Origin: Dyadobacter sp. CY347
Lineage (GTDB): Bacteria; Bacteroidota; Bacteroidia; Cytophagales; Spirosomataceae
Assembly: GCF_021502655.1 (NCBI RefSeq)
Contig: NZ_JAKFFT010000001.1
Span: forward strand, 1 to 64,000
Length of the DNA: 64,000 bases
Reading direction: 5' to 3'
Position 1 is the first letter of the stretch. The number at the start of each line of letters is the position of its first letter. Under the pieces are notes generated by a model. The model worked only from the letters and a program-made list of their open reading frames with translations, was not told the origin of the DNA and made no database searches. Of the stretch, positions 52,154 through 62,132 are shown piece by piece. The translations under genes were made by a program, and so were the position numbers.

Positions 52154-52425
52154 GTTCTTTTGAGAAGAATGAAAATGCAATGAATAAGGGTAAATGTGCT
52201 GCCAATGTTCGTTACGCTAAATATAGTCGAAAGCGGAAATGTTTTGAATATCATTTATCCCGCGGCGGTTATGGAGTCTTCAGGCTTCATCAGAATTTAA
52301 CATTCGGCAGAAGTAAAAAACGAACTAATTGCCGCTTTGTACAATATCAAGTATATTTAATAAACCCTTTTGGAGAAATATAATTTATTAATATTCAAGT
52401 TGAACGAAATTTATTTGATTGATAT

Positions 52426-53496
52426 ATGCGTACGATAATGCTGGTTGGTGGGATAATCATTGTGCTGGTGCTCGGAAAACTTTTCGTTTTCTCGAAGCCG
52501 GGGAAAGATAAACCCACGGAGATGAAGGGAGCCGGAAGCAAAGGAAGCGGCTCATCCGGTGGGTCAGCAGTGCCGGTGAGTGTATATGTCGTTAAAAGAG
52601 AAACCATTGAAAATCAGATTTTTGCGTCGGGAACGGTTATTCCTAATGAGGAAGTGAATGTGATGGCGGAAGCTTCTGGCAGGCTGGTTCAGTTGAATAT
52701 CAAAGAAGGCGCATTTATTCAAAAAGGCCAGCTGATCGGGAAGATCAACGACCGTGAGTTGCAGGCGCAATTACAGAAAGTAACTTACAATCAGGATCTT
52801 ACCAGGAAAATCGAGGCACGTCAGAAGAAGCTTTTGAATGTAGAAGCCATTAATCTGGAAGAATACGATGTGACTTCAAACAACATTAGGATCTTGGAGG
52901 CTGAAAAGGAAGTTTTGGAGGCTCAATTGGAAAAAACAGAGATCAGGGCACCATTCAGCGGCCGTATAGGATTGAAATACATTAGTGAAGGCGCGTATCT
53001 GGCGCCGGGTACGCCCATCGTGACCATCGTTCAGAGCAATCCCGTGAAAGTGGATTTTACAGTCCCTGAAAAATACACGCCGAACATTAAGGTGGGCAAT
53101 GTCGTCAAATTCAATCTCGACGGCGATCCTTCGACTTATAATGCTAAAATTCTCGCCATTGATCCGAAAGTGGAGGAAAACCTGCGAACCCTGAAAGTAA
53201 GGGCTATCGCGCCGAATCCCTCTGGGCGGTTTGTTCCGGGAATGTTTGTGAAAATCCTGGCAGACCTGGATGCAAACAAATCGGCTATGATGATCCCTAC
53301 CGAGGCCATTGTGCCCGTTTTGAAAGGAAAAAAGGTTTTTGTTGTGAAAAATGGCAAAGCGCAGGAAGCAATGGTCGTGACCGGCTTGCGTACGGATAAG
53401 AAAATACAGATCATCGAAGGTTTGCAGCCGGGCGACTCGCTGATCACCTCCGGAATTATCGCTATTAAGCCCAATACGGCGGTGCGGGTGAATTGA
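52426..53496 (+). CDS. RND efflux periplasmic adaptor (membrane fusion protein)
   Basis: 356 aa. An N-terminal anchor helix (about 4-22) is followed by a Gly/Ser/Lys linker (GAGSKGSGSSGGS). Lipoyl/barrel-sandwich halves IFASGTVIPNEEVNVMAEASGRL and IRAPFSGRIGLKYISEGAYL flank a short helical hairpin; a beta-barrel and membrane-proximal domain follow. It links the inner-membrane pump encoded 55 bp downstream to an outer-membrane channel. No TolC-type gene is beside it. Confidence 0.92.
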   Translation: MRTIMLVGGIIIVLVLGKLFVFSKPGKDKPTEMKGAGSKGSGSSGGSAVPVSVYVVKRETIENQIFASGTVIPNEEVNVMAEASGRLVQLNIKEGAFIQKGQLIGKINDRELQAQLQKVTYNQDLTRKIEARQKKLLNVEAINLEEYDVTSNNIRILEAEKEVLEAQLEKTEIRAPFSGRIGLKYISEGAYLAPGTPIVTIVQSNPVKVDFTVPEKYTPNIKVGNVVKFNLDGDPSTYNAKILAIDPKVEENLRTLKVRAIAPNPSGRFVPGMFVKILADLDANKSAMMIPTEAIVPVLKGKKVFVVKNGKAQEAMVVTGLRTDKKIQIIEGLQPGDSLITSGIIAIKPNTAVRVN

Positions 53497-53550
53497 GGAA
53501 GGAATCGTGAACATGTCAAAACGAATGTCAGCCGACATTAATCTCCAATT

Positions 53551-56500
53551 ATGAGTATATCAACACTCTCTATCAAGCGACCGGTCCTGGCCATTGTCAT
53601 GAACCTGCTGATCATCCTGTTCGGGTTTCTTGGATATAAATTTCTGGGAATGAGGGAGTTTCCTTCCATTGATCCGCCGGTTGTCTCCATCCGGACCAGT
53701 TACACCGGTGCCAATGCGGATATTATAGAATCCCAGATCACCGAACCGCTTGAAAAACAACTCAATAGCATTGAAGGCATTAAGTCCATTAATTCCACAA
53801 GCAGCCAGGGAACGAGCCAGATAACGGTTGAATTTGACATTGGTGTGGACATGGAACGCGCTGCCAACGACGTTCGGGACAAGGTAGGATCGGCTTCCAG
53901 GACATTGCCATTGGATATCGACGGCCCGCCGGTGGTCGCGAAAGCGGATGCTAACTCCGAACCCATCATTGTGCTTACATTCAAAAGTGATACAAGGTCC
54001 CATTTGGAAGTGAGTGATTATGCGGAAAATGTGATCGCGCAGCGTTTGCAGACCATTGAAGGCGTGAGTGAAATCCGGATTTTTGGCCAGAAGAAATATG
54101 CCATGCGGATCTGGATGGACCCGATCAAAATGGCTTCGCTGGGCATTACCACGCAGGATGTGAAGATTGCACTGGACAGGGAAAATGTTGAATTACCGAG
54201 CGGGAAACTTGCAGGGGATAATACCGAGCTTACGGTAAAAACAATAGGCAGGTTCAGGACGGAAGAGGATTTTAATGAAATGATCATTAAAAATTCTGCA
54301 ACGCAAACCATTCATTTAAAGGACATTGGCCATGCGGCGCTCGGTCCGGAAAATGAGGAAACGGTGCTGAGGCTGGATAATATCCCGATGATCGGTCTGG
54401 CTATTTCACCAATGCCCGGGGCCAATTATCTGAACATTGCCGAGGAAGTCAACAAGCGGATGGCAGACATTAAGCGGGAGCTTCCCAAAGATTATCAGCT
54501 TGATACACTGATCGATAACACCATATTTGTGGAGCGCTCGATCGAAGAAGTGGGGGAAACGCTGCTTATAGCGATCGTGCTGGTTGTGATCATTATTTAC
54601 CTCTTTTTCCGGGATTGGCTGATCGCTTTCCGGCCGTTGATTGACATTCCGGTGTCGCTGATCGGGACGTTTTTTGTCATGTACATTATGGGTTTTTCCA
54701 TCAATGTGCTCACGCTCCTGGCCATTGTGCTCGCAACAGGGCTTGTGGTGGATGACGGGATTGTCGTCACGGAAAACATTTTTAAGAAGATAGAGCAGGG
54801 CATGGGGCCGATCGAGGCGGCCATTAAGGGGGCAAATGAGATTATTTTCGCGGTTTTATCAACTTCCATCACATTGGCGTCGGTGTTCCTTCCGGTTATT
54901 TTTATGGAAGGTTTTGTAGGAAAACTTTTCCGGGAGTTTGGGATCGTGATCTCTGCTGCGGTTTTGATCTCAGCATTTGTTTCGCTGACACTCACACCTA
55001 TGCTGAATGCTTACCTGGTTCGTAAGACGCACAAAAAGAGCTGGTTCTACGAAAAGACAGAGCCGTTTTTCGAAAACATTACCAACAGTTACGGCAGTGC
55101 TTTGGCTAAATTCCTTAAAATGCGCTGGGTTGCAATTCCTATTGTTGCCGTTACGGTGGGAATGATCTGGTTTTTTGGTAAAGGCCTGCAATCGGAACTT
55201 GCTCCGCTGGATGACCGTAACTGGTTCAGGATTAACATGACAACTCCTGAGGGATCTTCATTTGAATTTACAGACCGTTATGTGCAGGATGTGGGGCAGA
55301 TGTTGATGGATTCTATGCCGGGCAAGAAAGGCTTAATGCTCATTACATCTCCCGGAAACTCCGGCCTTGGGGCCGCAAATACGGGAAGTGGCAGGATTGC
55401 CCTGGTTGATAAAAAAGACCGCAAAGAAACCCAGCAGGAAATTGCGGATTATATCAATCAAAAATTGAAGTCTATGCCCGATGCAAAGTCGTTCGTCGTG
55501 CAGCAGCAGACCATTTCTGTCGATTCGCGGGGTGGCTTGCCGATCCAATACGTTATTCAGGCACCGGATTTTGAAAAGCTGCGTGCCTATCTGCCCAAGT
55601 TCATGGAGGAAGCCTCGAACGACCCGACATTTGCGATCACAGATGTCAATTTGAAATTCAGCAAACCCGAAATCCAGATTGTAATTGACCGTGAAAAGGC
55701 AAAATCGCTGGGTGTGACGGTTCAGGATGTGGCGCAAACGATGCAGCTAGCATTTGCAGGTCAGCGGTTTGGTTACTTTACAATGAATGGTCGTCAATAT
55801 CAGGTGATCGGGCAGTATGACCGTGAAAATCGCGATGAGCCGTTGGATTTGAAAAGTATGTTTGTCAAAACAGCAAACGGAAGCATGGTGCAGCTGGATA
55901 ACATTGTGAAAGCAGAAGAAGAAAGCAGCCCACCGCAGCTTTTTCACTACAACCGCTACATGAGCGCAACCGTACAGGCTGCATTAGCGCCCGGAAAAAC
56001 GATTGGCGACGGCATTGCGGCTATGGACAAGATCCGGGATAAGTTGAAAGATGAGTCCATTCAAACCTCCCTCAGCGGATCATCGCGGGATTATGCCGAA
56101 AGCTCTTCAAACACAATGTTCTCCTTTTTCCTGGCATTGGTGCTGATCTATTTCATTCTTGCGGGGCAGTTTGAAAGCTTTGTGGATCCGTTTATCATCA
56201 TGTTTACGGTTCCGCTAGCGATCGGAGGCGCAGTGTTCTCGCTTTGGTTTTTTGACCAGACGTTAAACATTTTCAGCCAGATCGGGATGATCATGCTGAT
56301 CGGATTGGTTACCAAAAACGGAATTCTGATCGTAGAATTTGCCAATCAGCTGAGGGAAAAGGGCCTAGGCATTCAGGAAGCCGTTCTCGAAGCAGCCACA
56401 TTGCGTTTCAGGCCGATCCTTATGACCAGTCTTGCCACGATCCTGGGCGCATTGCCGATTGCTATGGCGCTGGGTTCGGCAGGTAAAAGCCGGATGTCAA

Positions 56501-56667
56501 TGGGGATTGTGATTATGGGTGGATTACTTTTCTCGCTCGTACTGACATTATATGTCATCCCAGCCATATACACATTCTTCTCGCGACCAAAGGATTTTGC
56601 GAAAATGAAAATGATCGAACAAGTTGCGCGTGAAAGTGAGATAGCAGAAGAGCAGGGGCATGTTTGA
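53551..56667 (+). CDS. RND family multidrug/efflux inner-membrane transporter (HAE-1 type)
   Basis: 1,038 aa, full length, twelve TM helices in two halves. PSIDPPVVSIRTSYTGANADIIE near the N-terminus, proton relay motif LATGLVVDDGIVVTENIF in TM4, FSQIGMIMLIGLVTKNGILIVEFANQLR in TM10, and the large porter loops. A proton-driven exporter of hydrophobic or toxic compounds. It is operonic with the adaptor; the gene after it is a toxin-antitoxin pair, not an outer-membrane factor. Confidence 0.95.
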   Translation: MSISTLSIKRPVLAIVMNLLIILFGFLGYKFLGMREFPSIDPPVVSIRTSYTGANADIIESQITEPLEKQLNSIEGIKSINSTSSQGTSQITVEFDIGVDMERAANDVRDKVGSASRTLPLDIDGPPVVAKADANSEPIIVLTFKSDTRSHLEVSDYAENVIAQRLQTIEGVSEIRIFGQKKYAMRIWMDPIKMASLGITTQDVKIALDRENVELPSGKLAGDNTELTVKTIGRFRTEEDFNEMIIKNSATQTIHLKDIGHAALGPENEETVLRLDNIPMIGLAISPMPGANYLNIAEEVNKRMADIKRELPKDYQLDTLIDNTIFVERSIEEVGETLLIAIVLVVIIIYLFFRDWLIAFRPLIDIPVSLIGTFFVMYIMGFSINVLTLLAIVLATGLVVDDGIVVTENIFKKIEQGMGPIEAAIKGANEIIFAVLSTSITLASVFLPVIFMEGFVGKLFREFGIVISAAVLISAFVSLTLTPMLNAYLVRKTHKKSWFYEKTEPFFENITNSYGSALAKFLKMRWVAIPIVAVTVGMIWFFGKGLQSELAPLDDRNWFRINMTTPEGSSFEFTDRYVQDVGQMLMDSMPGKKGLMLITSPGNSGLGAANTGSGRIALVDKKDRKETQQEIADYINQKLKSMPDAKSFVVQQQTISVDSRGGLPIQYVIQAPDFEKLRAYLPKFMEEASNDPTFAITDVNLKFSKPEIQIVIDREKAKSLGVTVQDVAQTMQLAFAGQRFGYFTMNGRQYQVIGQYDRENRDEPLDLKSMFVKTANGSMVQLDNIVKAEEESSPPQLFHYNRYMSATVQAALAPGKTIGDGIAAMDKIRDKLKDESIQTSLSGSSRDYAESSSNTMFSFFLALVLIYFILAGQFESFVDPFIIMFTVPLAIGGAVFSLWFFDQTLNIFSQIGMIMLIGLVTKNGILIVEFANQLREKGLGIQEAVLEAATLRFRPILMTSLATILGALPIAMALGSAGKSRMSMGIVIMGGLLFSLVLTLYVIPAIYTFFSRPKDFAKMKMIEQVARESEIAEEQGHV

Positions 56668-56708
56668 TTAAAGATTATTAACTTTACTTAAAACAAGCCG
56701 GATACACT

Positions 56709-56924
56709 ATGCAATCAACATTGAAGATGCCATTTTCCAACGTGCAGCAAGAATTATTGCAGCTCTATGCGCATCATGTAAGCGACAACGACCTAAATAA
56801 TATTAAGGAATTGTTGGGTAATTATTTTGCAAATCGCCTGTCCCAACTAGCAGATCAGGCATGGCAAAATAATAACTGGACGAACGAGGATATGGAAGAT
56901 ATACTCAATGATCCGGCCCAGTAA
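56709..56924 (+). CDS. Putative antitoxin of the PIN toxin
   Basis: 71 aa, helical and acidic (SDNDLNNIKELLGNYFANRLSQLADQAWQNNNWTNEDMEDILN). It matches, by recognition, a common short partner found upstream of PIN_3-type toxins in Cytophagales, with the conserved D-x-x-W-x-x-x-x-W-T-x-x pattern. No known DNA-binding fold is evident. Its TAA overlaps the toxin ATG by one base (TAATG), the usual coupling of antitoxin and toxin. It starts 41 bp after the pump gene, so some read-through from the pump operon is possible. Confidence 0.75.
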   Translation: MQSTLKMPFSNVQQELLQLYAHHVSDNDLNNIKELLGNYFANRLSQLADQAWQNNNWTNEDMEDILNDPAQ

Positions 56925-57337
56925 TGAATATTGTTTTGGATACGAATGTGCTGCTTGTAGCGCTTCCAAGTAAATCGATATATCATCCGATTTTCGCTTC
57001 TTTACTCAAAAAGTCATTTGACCTGTTCCTAACGAACGAAATTATTTCAGAATACGAAGAGCAGCTGAGTATAAGACTTGGAAAGGATCGTACAGATCTT
57101 CATCTGATTGAGCTGCTGAATCTCCCAAATATTCATAAAATAGACTCATACTATCTTTGGCAGCTTATCGAGGCTGATAAGCATGATAATAAATTTGTTG
57201 ACTGTGCGATTGCCTGCAATGCGGATTTTTTGGTCTCAAATGAAACGCATTACAACATTCTGGCAACCATAGAGTTTCCCAAATTAAAGGTGATTAAAGC
57301 GCAAGCATTTTTACAAATGCTGCCTACAATTCCTTAA
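56924..57337 (+). CDS. PIN-domain toxin (VapC-like, PIN_3 type)
   Basis: 137 aa PIN nuclease. LDTNVLL with D6, the ISEYEE segment with E43, and HDNKFVDCAIACNADFLVSNETHY with D88, D93 and D101; the usual late aspartate position reads N-E (106-107). These acidic residues bind Mg/Mn for RNA cleavage. It is coupled to the upstream antitoxin through TAATG. It converges on the desaturase gene with a 5-bp gap and no terminator. Confidence 0.85.
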   Translation: MNIVLDTNVLLVALPSKSIYHPIFASLLKKSFDLFLTNEIISEYEEQLSIRLGKDRTDLHLIELLNLPNIHKIDSYYLWQLIEADKHDNKFVDCAIACNADFLVSNETHYNILATIEFPKLKVIKAQAFLQMLPTIP

Positions 57338-57342
57338 CTACA

Positions 57343-58425
57343 TCAGGCCCTGCCCATGCTTTTGAGCATCCTGACGTGCGAACCGAGCGCATTGCCGAAG
57401 TTGGCTTTGGCATTGTAATCCAAGCCAAATTCCTGTGCAGTAGCCTGAACGATAGGCGATAACGCGTGGTAATGAATGTGGGAAATGGATGGAAACAAAT
57501 GATGCTCGATCTGGTAATCAAGCCCGCCGATATACCAGGACAAAAAGCGGTTTCTTCCTGCAAAATTAGAGGTCGTCTGCAACTGATGCACCGCCCAGGC
57601 GGTCTCTACGCAACCCGAATCGTCCGGCTCGGGCTGGTGAACGCCTTCCACCACGTGAGCCATTTGGAAAACTGTGCTCAGGATCATTCCTGCCGTACAA
57701 TGCATAGCCATAAAGCCGATAAACCATTCCCCGAAAGTGAGAGAGGTAACTGCAAGCGGAATAACGCAGATGAAAACAATGTAAGCAACTTTTGTAAAAA
57801 CCAGCTTAATCAGCTCCTTCCGGGGAAAAGGCTTGGTCATGCCCGATTCTGACATTTTATTAAAAAGAGAAATTTCCTTGAAGTCTTTCCAAAGGAATGA
57901 CAGAGTCATAAGGCTGTATAAAAAGAATGCGTAAATGTGCTGGAAACGGTGAATTTGCTTCTGCTTTTCCTGGAACGATAAGCGCAAAAGAAATTTCCCG
58001 GTAATATCTTCGTCTACTTCGTGAATGTTGGTGTAGGTGTGATGAAGCCTGTTGTGCTGCACTTCCCAGTTGTAGGCATTGCCTCCCAAAAGATAAATAG
58101 ATGCTCCAAAAATCTTATTAAGCACATTCGAAGTGGCCAGCGAGCCATGAATAGCATCGTGCATCACAGACATCCCGACACCCGCGACTCCGAAACCCAT
58201 CACAATGGTCATCAGGAACATTGGTAAGGCTGAGAAATAGCCTGTCAGGATGAGTGTATAGGGGATCAGATACAGGCTCAGCATGAAAAATGCCTTGTAA
58301 ATGATCTTCGTACCGCCGGATTTGCAAATGTTATTGGAAGAAAAATACTGGTCTACCCGCTGTCGGAGTGTTGGGAAAAAAGAGCTCTTACCAGCGTTGG
58401 TAAACTTAATTTTTTGATACTGCAT
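57343..58425 (-). CDS. Membrane fatty acid desaturase (acyl-CoA/linoleoyl type)
   Basis: 360 aa. Three histidine boxes of the front-end/acyl-lipid desaturases: HDAIH at 89-93, HNRLHH at 124-129 and QIEHHLFP near 306. Hydrophobic helices at about 48-64, 68-88 and 215-255. No cytochrome b5 domain. Introduces a double bond into membrane acyl chains, using di-iron chemistry. Start set at the ATG at 58425 (MQYQKIKF) rather than a TTG three codons upstream. Single gene with a 216-bp upstream region in which I saw no clear promoter box. Confidence 0.92.
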   Translation of the reverse strand: MQYQKIKFTNAGKSSFFPTLRQRVDQYFSSNNICKSGGTKIIYKAFFMLSLYLIPYTLILTGYFSALPMFLMTIVMGFGVAGVGMSVMHDAIHGSLATSNVLNKIFGASIYLLGGNAYNWEVQHNRLHHTYTNIHEVDEDITGKFLLRLSFQEKQKQIHRFQHIYAFFLYSLMTLSFLWKDFKEISLFNKMSESGMTKPFPRKELIKLVFTKVAYIVFICVIPLAVTSLTFGEWFIGFMAMHCTAGMILSTVFQMAHVVEGVHQPEPDDSGCVETAWAVHQLQTTSNFAGRNRFLSWYIGGLDYQIEHHLFPSISHIHYHALSPIVQATAQEFGLDYNAKANFGNALGSHVRMLKSMGRA

Positions 58426-58596
58426 AGAAAGCAAGGAGTGATAAAATATCTTAACTGGACAAATAGACAGCCCCTTAGGAACGCGATTATCAGGTAAATA
58501 TTAGTTAAAGGTAGGGATTAATTGGAGGAACAAATCAAAATTCTGAAAATTCGGGATTATCAAAATATTATCTAGGTATTTTGGGCAGACAAAAAA

Positions 58597-58621
58597 TAAG
58601 GCCGGTGGTGAGCCGGCCTTA
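58597..58621 (-). terminator. Terminator of metK
   Basis: A 9-bp stem TAAGGCCGG / CCGGCCTTA with a 7-nt loop; on the minus strand it is followed by TTTTTT. It lies about 20 bp after the metK stop. Confidence 0.9.
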
Positions 58622-58640
58622 GCATTAAAAATGGATATGA

Positions 58641-59921
58641 TTATAGAGCAAATTTCTCTTTAATCTGATCTACGAAATCAAGTTTTTCCCAAGTGAACAA
58701 CTCCACTTCCACTTCTTTCTCTTCGCCATTGGCGCCTTTGAAAGATTTCTTAACCACCTCATTTTTACGGCCCATGTGCCCGTAAGCGGCTGTTTCAGAA
58801 TATATTGGATTACGAAGCTTCAAACGCTGCTCAATGGCATAAGGACGAAGGTCAAAGATCTCACCGATCTTGGAAGCGATCTCGCCATCATTGCCTGATA
58901 CTTTCGATGTTCCGTAAGTGTTAACATACAATCCGCAAGGCTCAGCTACACCAATGGCATAGGAAACCTGAACAAGCACTTCGTCGCAAAGTCCGGATGC
59001 AACCATGTTTTTAGCAATGTGACGCGTTGCATATGCAGCAGAACGGTCCACTTTGGAAGGATCTTTTCCTGAGAATGCCCCACCGCCGTGTGCTCCTTTT
59101 CCACCGTAAGTATCAACGATAATTTTACGTCCCGTAAGTCCAGTGTCCCCGTGCGGGCCACCGATTACAAACTTGCCGGTTGGATTGATATGGAAAGTAA
59201 TGTCACCCGTGAACAGCTGTTGCAGTTCAGGAGTAAGCTTTCCCTTCACACGTGGGATTACGATGTTGATCACATCTTCTTTGATCTTCGCAAGCATAGC
59301 TGCTTCCGCGTCAAAGTCATCATGTTGGGTTGAAACAACAATTGTATCGATGCGCAAAGGCACATTGTCATCGCTATATTCGATCGTTACCTGCGATTTT
59401 GCATCCGGGCGAAGATATGGGATCAGGTCAGATTCGTTGTTTCTGATCGCCGACATTTCCTGAAGGATCTTGTGCGCAAGGTCCAATGCCAGCGGCATGT
59501 AGTTTTCGGTTTCGCGTGTTGCGTAACCAAACATCATTCCCTGGTCACCTGCGCCCTGTGCATTCGCTTTTTCTTCAAAGCTTTCGGAAGCAACAGCACG
59601 GTCAACGCCCTGGTTAATGTCTGCGCTCTGGTCGTGGATAGCAGATAAAATACCGCAGGAATTGGCTTCAAACATGTATTCACTCTTCGTATATCCGATC
59701 TTTCTGATAACCTCGCGGGTTATTTTCTGAACATCCAGATAAGTATTCGTCTTCACTTCTCCGGCCAAAACCACCTGTCCGGTTGTAACCAACGTTTCGC
59801 AGGCAACCTTACTATTAGTGTCCCAGGCTAAAAAGTTGTCAATTAAAGCATCTGATATTTGATCGGCGACCTTGTCAGGATGTCCTTCAGATACGGACTC
59901 CGAGGTGAATAAGTATGGCAT
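58641..59921 (-). CDS. metK: S-adenosylmethionine synthetase
   Basis: 426 aa. Forms SAM from methionine and [23 protein letters not shown] at the N-terminus, [31 protein letters not shown], and [19 protein letters not shown] with the active-site loop lysines. The length is about 40 residues longer than E. coli MetK, as in other Bacteroidota. I looked for a SAM riboswitch upstream and found no convincing fold. A promoter-like pair of boxes lies about 55-90 bp upstream. Confidence 0.97.
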   Translation of the reverse strand: MPYLFTSESVSEGHPDKVADQISDALIDNFLAWDTNSKVACETLVTTGQVVLAGEVKTNTYLDVQKITREVIRKIGYTKSEYMFEANSCGILSAIHDQSADINQGVDRAVASESFEEKANAQGAGDQGMMFGYATRETENYMPLALDLAHKILQEMSAIRNNESDLIPYLRPDAKSQVTIEYSDDNVPLRIDTIVVSTQHDDFDAEAAMLAKIKEDVINIVIPRVKGKLTPELQQLFTGDITFHINPTGKFVIGGPHGDTGLTGRKIIVDTYGGKGAHGGGAFSGKDPSKVDRSAAYATRHIAKNMVASGLCDEVLVQVSYAIGVAEPCGLYVNTYGTSKVSGNDGEIASKIGEIFDLRPYAIEQRLKLRNPIYSETAAYGHMGRKNEVVKKSFKGANGEEKEVEVELFTWEKLDFVDQIKEKFAL

Positions 59922-59976
59922 AAATTGAAAATGTTAATTCAGCAAAAACGATCTAGGTAGTGTATGGATTAAAAAG

Positions 59977-60008
59977 CAAAATTGACCTTTTTTGAGAGAC
60001 TAAACAAA
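59977..60008 (-). promoter_or_regulatory. Putative -33/-7 promoter of metK
   Basis: On the minus strand TTTG (60005-60008) is followed after 20 bp by CAATTTTG (59977-59984), one mismatch to TAnnTTTG. The spacing is right for the primary sigma factor of Bacteroidota, and the -7 box lies 55 bp before the metK ATG. Confidence 0.45.
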
Positions 60009-60153
60009 TTTTTTCAAATTGTTTAAAATAATAATTAATTGATCAAAACACCTCTCAACTTCTTTATTTGGCTAAAAACGCCCTTAGAAACAACCGAATT
60101 AATATTATTTGTAAATAATAATTTGAGTCTCGATTCAACCTGCAAAAATGCAA

Positions 60154-60180
60154 AAGCCTATTCTCATTGAGAACAGGCTT
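60154..60180 (-). terminator. Terminator of lipA
   Basis: On the minus strand AAGCCTGTTCT pairs with AGAATAGGCTT (one G-U pair), followed by TTGCATTTTTG. It starts 23 bp after the lipA stop. Confidence 0.75.
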
Positions 60181-60203
60181 TCGGCTTGAAGAACATATAA
60201 ATA

Positions 60204-61082
60204 TTAAATCGGAACATTCACATGGCGTTCCGCGTGGTAGCTTGACCTTACCAATGGTCCTGACTCTACGTATTTAAGTCCGCGTTTCAGGCCTTCTTCT
60301 CTGTAATTATCGAACATTTCCGGAGTGATCCATTCGATCACTTCGTGGTGCATTTTGGTAGGTTGCAGATATTGTCCCAAAGTCAGGATGTCTAAACCAT
60401 TCGCCGCGAGGTCGTCCATAGCTTTGTGCACTTCGTCCTGTGTTTCGCCAAGTCCTAGCATGATGCCGGATTTTGTACGCTGACCAAAAGCCTTCGTTCT
60501 TCTGATCTGTTCCAGGCTTCTTTCATATTTTGCCTGGGGGCGTACCGCTCTGTATAAACGTTCCACAGTTTCCATGTTGTGTGAAACCACTTCCTGGCCT
60601 GCCTCAATCATATGGATCAATGCATCCCAGTTGTTTTTAACATCCGGGATCAATGTTTCAATGGTCGTTTCGGGCGTATTTTCTTTAACCTGCCTTACAG
60701 TCTGATACCAGATTTCCGCGCCGCGGTCCTTTAATTCGTCGCGGTTTACAGAAGTGAGCACTGCATGCTTAACCTGCATCAACTTAATGGCTTCTGCCAC
60801 GCGCCTTGGCTCGTCGGTATCGTATTCGTTGGGGCGGCCTGTTGCTACGGCGCAGAAACTGCAACTTCTCGTGCAAACATTGCCCAGGATCATAAATGTA
60901 GCTGTTCCCGCACCCCAGCATTCGCCCATATTCGGGCAGCTTCCGCTTTCGCAGATCGTATGTAATTTATAATTATCAACGAGTTGCCTCACTTTCCTGA
61001 ACTCTGGTCCGGCTGGCAGCTTCACCCTCAACCAATCTGGTCTTTTCTTGCGCTCTGAGGGAATAACAGGTAATTCAATCAT
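60204..61082 (-). CDS. lipA: Lipoyl synthase (radical SAM)
   Basis: 292 aa. Auxiliary cluster cysteines in [13 protein letters not shown] (C44, C49, C55) and radical-SAM cluster in CTRSCSFC (C70, C74, C77). Inserts two sulfurs into octanoyl-carrier protein to form lipoate. The start was set at the ATG at 61082 ([10 protein letters not shown]) because a 16-residue longer frame has no family similarity. The outer-membrane-like gene 59 bp upstream on the same strand may be co-transcribed. Confidence 0.96.
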   Translation of the reverse strand: MIELPVIPSERKKRPDWLRVKLPAGPEFRKVRQLVDNYKLHTICESGSCPNMGECWGAGTATFMILGNVCTRSCSFCAVATGRPNEYDTDEPRRVAEAIKLMQVKHAVLTSVNRDELKDRGAEIWYQTVRQVKENTPETTIETLIPDVKNNWDALIHMIEAGQEVVSHNMETVERLYRAVRPQAKYERSLEQIRRTKAFGQRTKSGIMLGLGETQDEVHKAMDDLAANGLDILTLGQYLQPTKMHHEVIEWITPEMFDNYREEGLKRGLKYVESGPLVRSSYHAERHVNVPI

Positions 61083-61141
61083 ATTTATTGGTAATCTCTG
61101 ACGGCCCGGTCGGTAAAACCAAACCATCAATTGCTAATATA

Positions 61142-61912
61142 TTATCGTTTTTTGCTTCCAAAATAAAGGGTCAGGTAACCCGAAGTGAAGAAGCTTCTGT
61201 TTTCGGCAAATGCCATGATCTGCACTTTTCTGGTAAATGCTTCTGCTATAAAACCGATTTCCACGCCTGTCACATTTTCGCGAAAAGCGCTTAATTCAAA
61301 GCTCATTGCTGTTTTTACGTGTAATCCGGGAACAATTTTAGTTTGTCCAAAACCTTGGAAAAAGCTACCTGCTCCCACGATCCCGGTGGTTTGCGTGCTT
61401 CCGGCATGTTTTACAGGGTCAAATGGTTCGGTAACAACCCGGCCATCAGAGCTCTGAAACTGGACCATATAAGGTTTTTCCAGCCCTAATGATGGCCCAG
61501 CGGCCACAATTCCGCTGATTGAAATGCCTTCATCATCCTGGCGGCTGAACAATGTCAATTCTCGTCCGTATTCCGGCCGTAAAACAAACAAATAATTTTG
61601 TTTACCATAAACCAGACGTGCTCCCGTCACAAAGTCCTGCTGGGAAAGCTCTTTCGGATGCTTTACATTGACCAGTTCAACTGCAAGATATCTGTATTGA
61701 TTTTTACCAAATAACTTGGAACCTAGCGCCGACGACTGCCTGAACACCGCACCTCCCAGAATGCCTGAGTTGGTGTTGGTAGTGACCCCAAAGGAGGTAA
61801 AAGATTTATAGCTCTCTTCACTGTCCTCTGCCTTTGCCCGCCGTTGCGCATATATATCTGTTGAAAGTGCAAACAGAATAGATACTGATAGTAAAAATTT
61901 TACACGCATCAT
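61142..61912 (-). CDS. Unknown secreted/outer-membrane-like protein
   Basis: 256 aa. Signal peptide ending DIYAQ at about residue 22 (from MMRVKF). The mature part alternates hydrophobic residues and ends in LTLYFGSKKR, with beta-rich strands (YRYLAVELVNVKH, ARLVYGKQNYLFVLRPEYGREL, VEIGFIAEAF), which suggests a small outer-membrane barrel. The terminal residue is not Phe. No family recognised. The ATG at 61912 or 61909 is the start; the longer frame lacks a signal. A -7 match lies 55 bp upstream. Confidence 0.75.
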   Translation of the reverse strand: MMRVKFLLSVSILFALSTDIYAQRRAKAEDSEESYKSFTSFGVTTNTNSGILGGAVFRQSSALGSKLFGKNQYRYLAVELVNVKHPKELSQQDFVTGARLVYGKQNYLFVLRPEYGRELTLFSRQDDEGISISGIVAAGPSLGLEKPYMVQFQSSDGRVVTEPFDPVKHAGSTQTTGIVGAGSFFQGFGQTKIVPGLHVKTAMSFELSAFRENVTGVEIGFIAEAFTRKVQIMAFAENRSFFTSGYLTLYFGSKKR

Positions 61913-61967
61913 ATATTTAGATCTAGATCGCTGTAACAATTGAAGTGTCGTATGAACAGTGAAAGTA

Positions 61968-61975
61968 CAAAATTA
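61968..61975 (-). promoter_or_regulatory. Putative -7 element upstream of the outer-membrane-like gene
   Basis: The minus strand reads TAATTTTG, an exact TAnnTTTG match, 55 bp before the ATG at 61912. No -33 box is at the expected distance. Confidence 0.35.
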
Positions 61976-62132
61976 TAGCGTAAAGCCGCCGGATAACGAC
62001 ACCACTTTAACGGTTTTTTGTACATTTATGTTCTTTAAACCAGAAAAGAAATAAAAAAGCCTGCCAATGATCCCGCGCTTCCGGGATTTGCAGAAATAAA
62101 TTTTTCGCTAATCTTCTTTCAATCAGAGCCTT

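Noticed and set aside
52144..52383. A 79-codon plus-strand frame between the macroglobulin gene and the RND adaptor
   Set aside because: Its 5' part overlaps the start of the macroglobulin gene on the other strand, its composition is arbitrary, and no regulatory signals surround it.
52876..53538. A 220-codon minus-strand frame across the RND adaptor gene
   Set aside because: It is antisense to a well-supported gene and has His/Phe/Arg-rich nonsense composition.
59922..60203. A possible SAM riboswitch upstream of metK
   Set aside because: The region is AT-rich; apart from the lipA terminator hairpin and the promoter boxes I could not find the helices or conserved cores of known SAM riboswitch classes.
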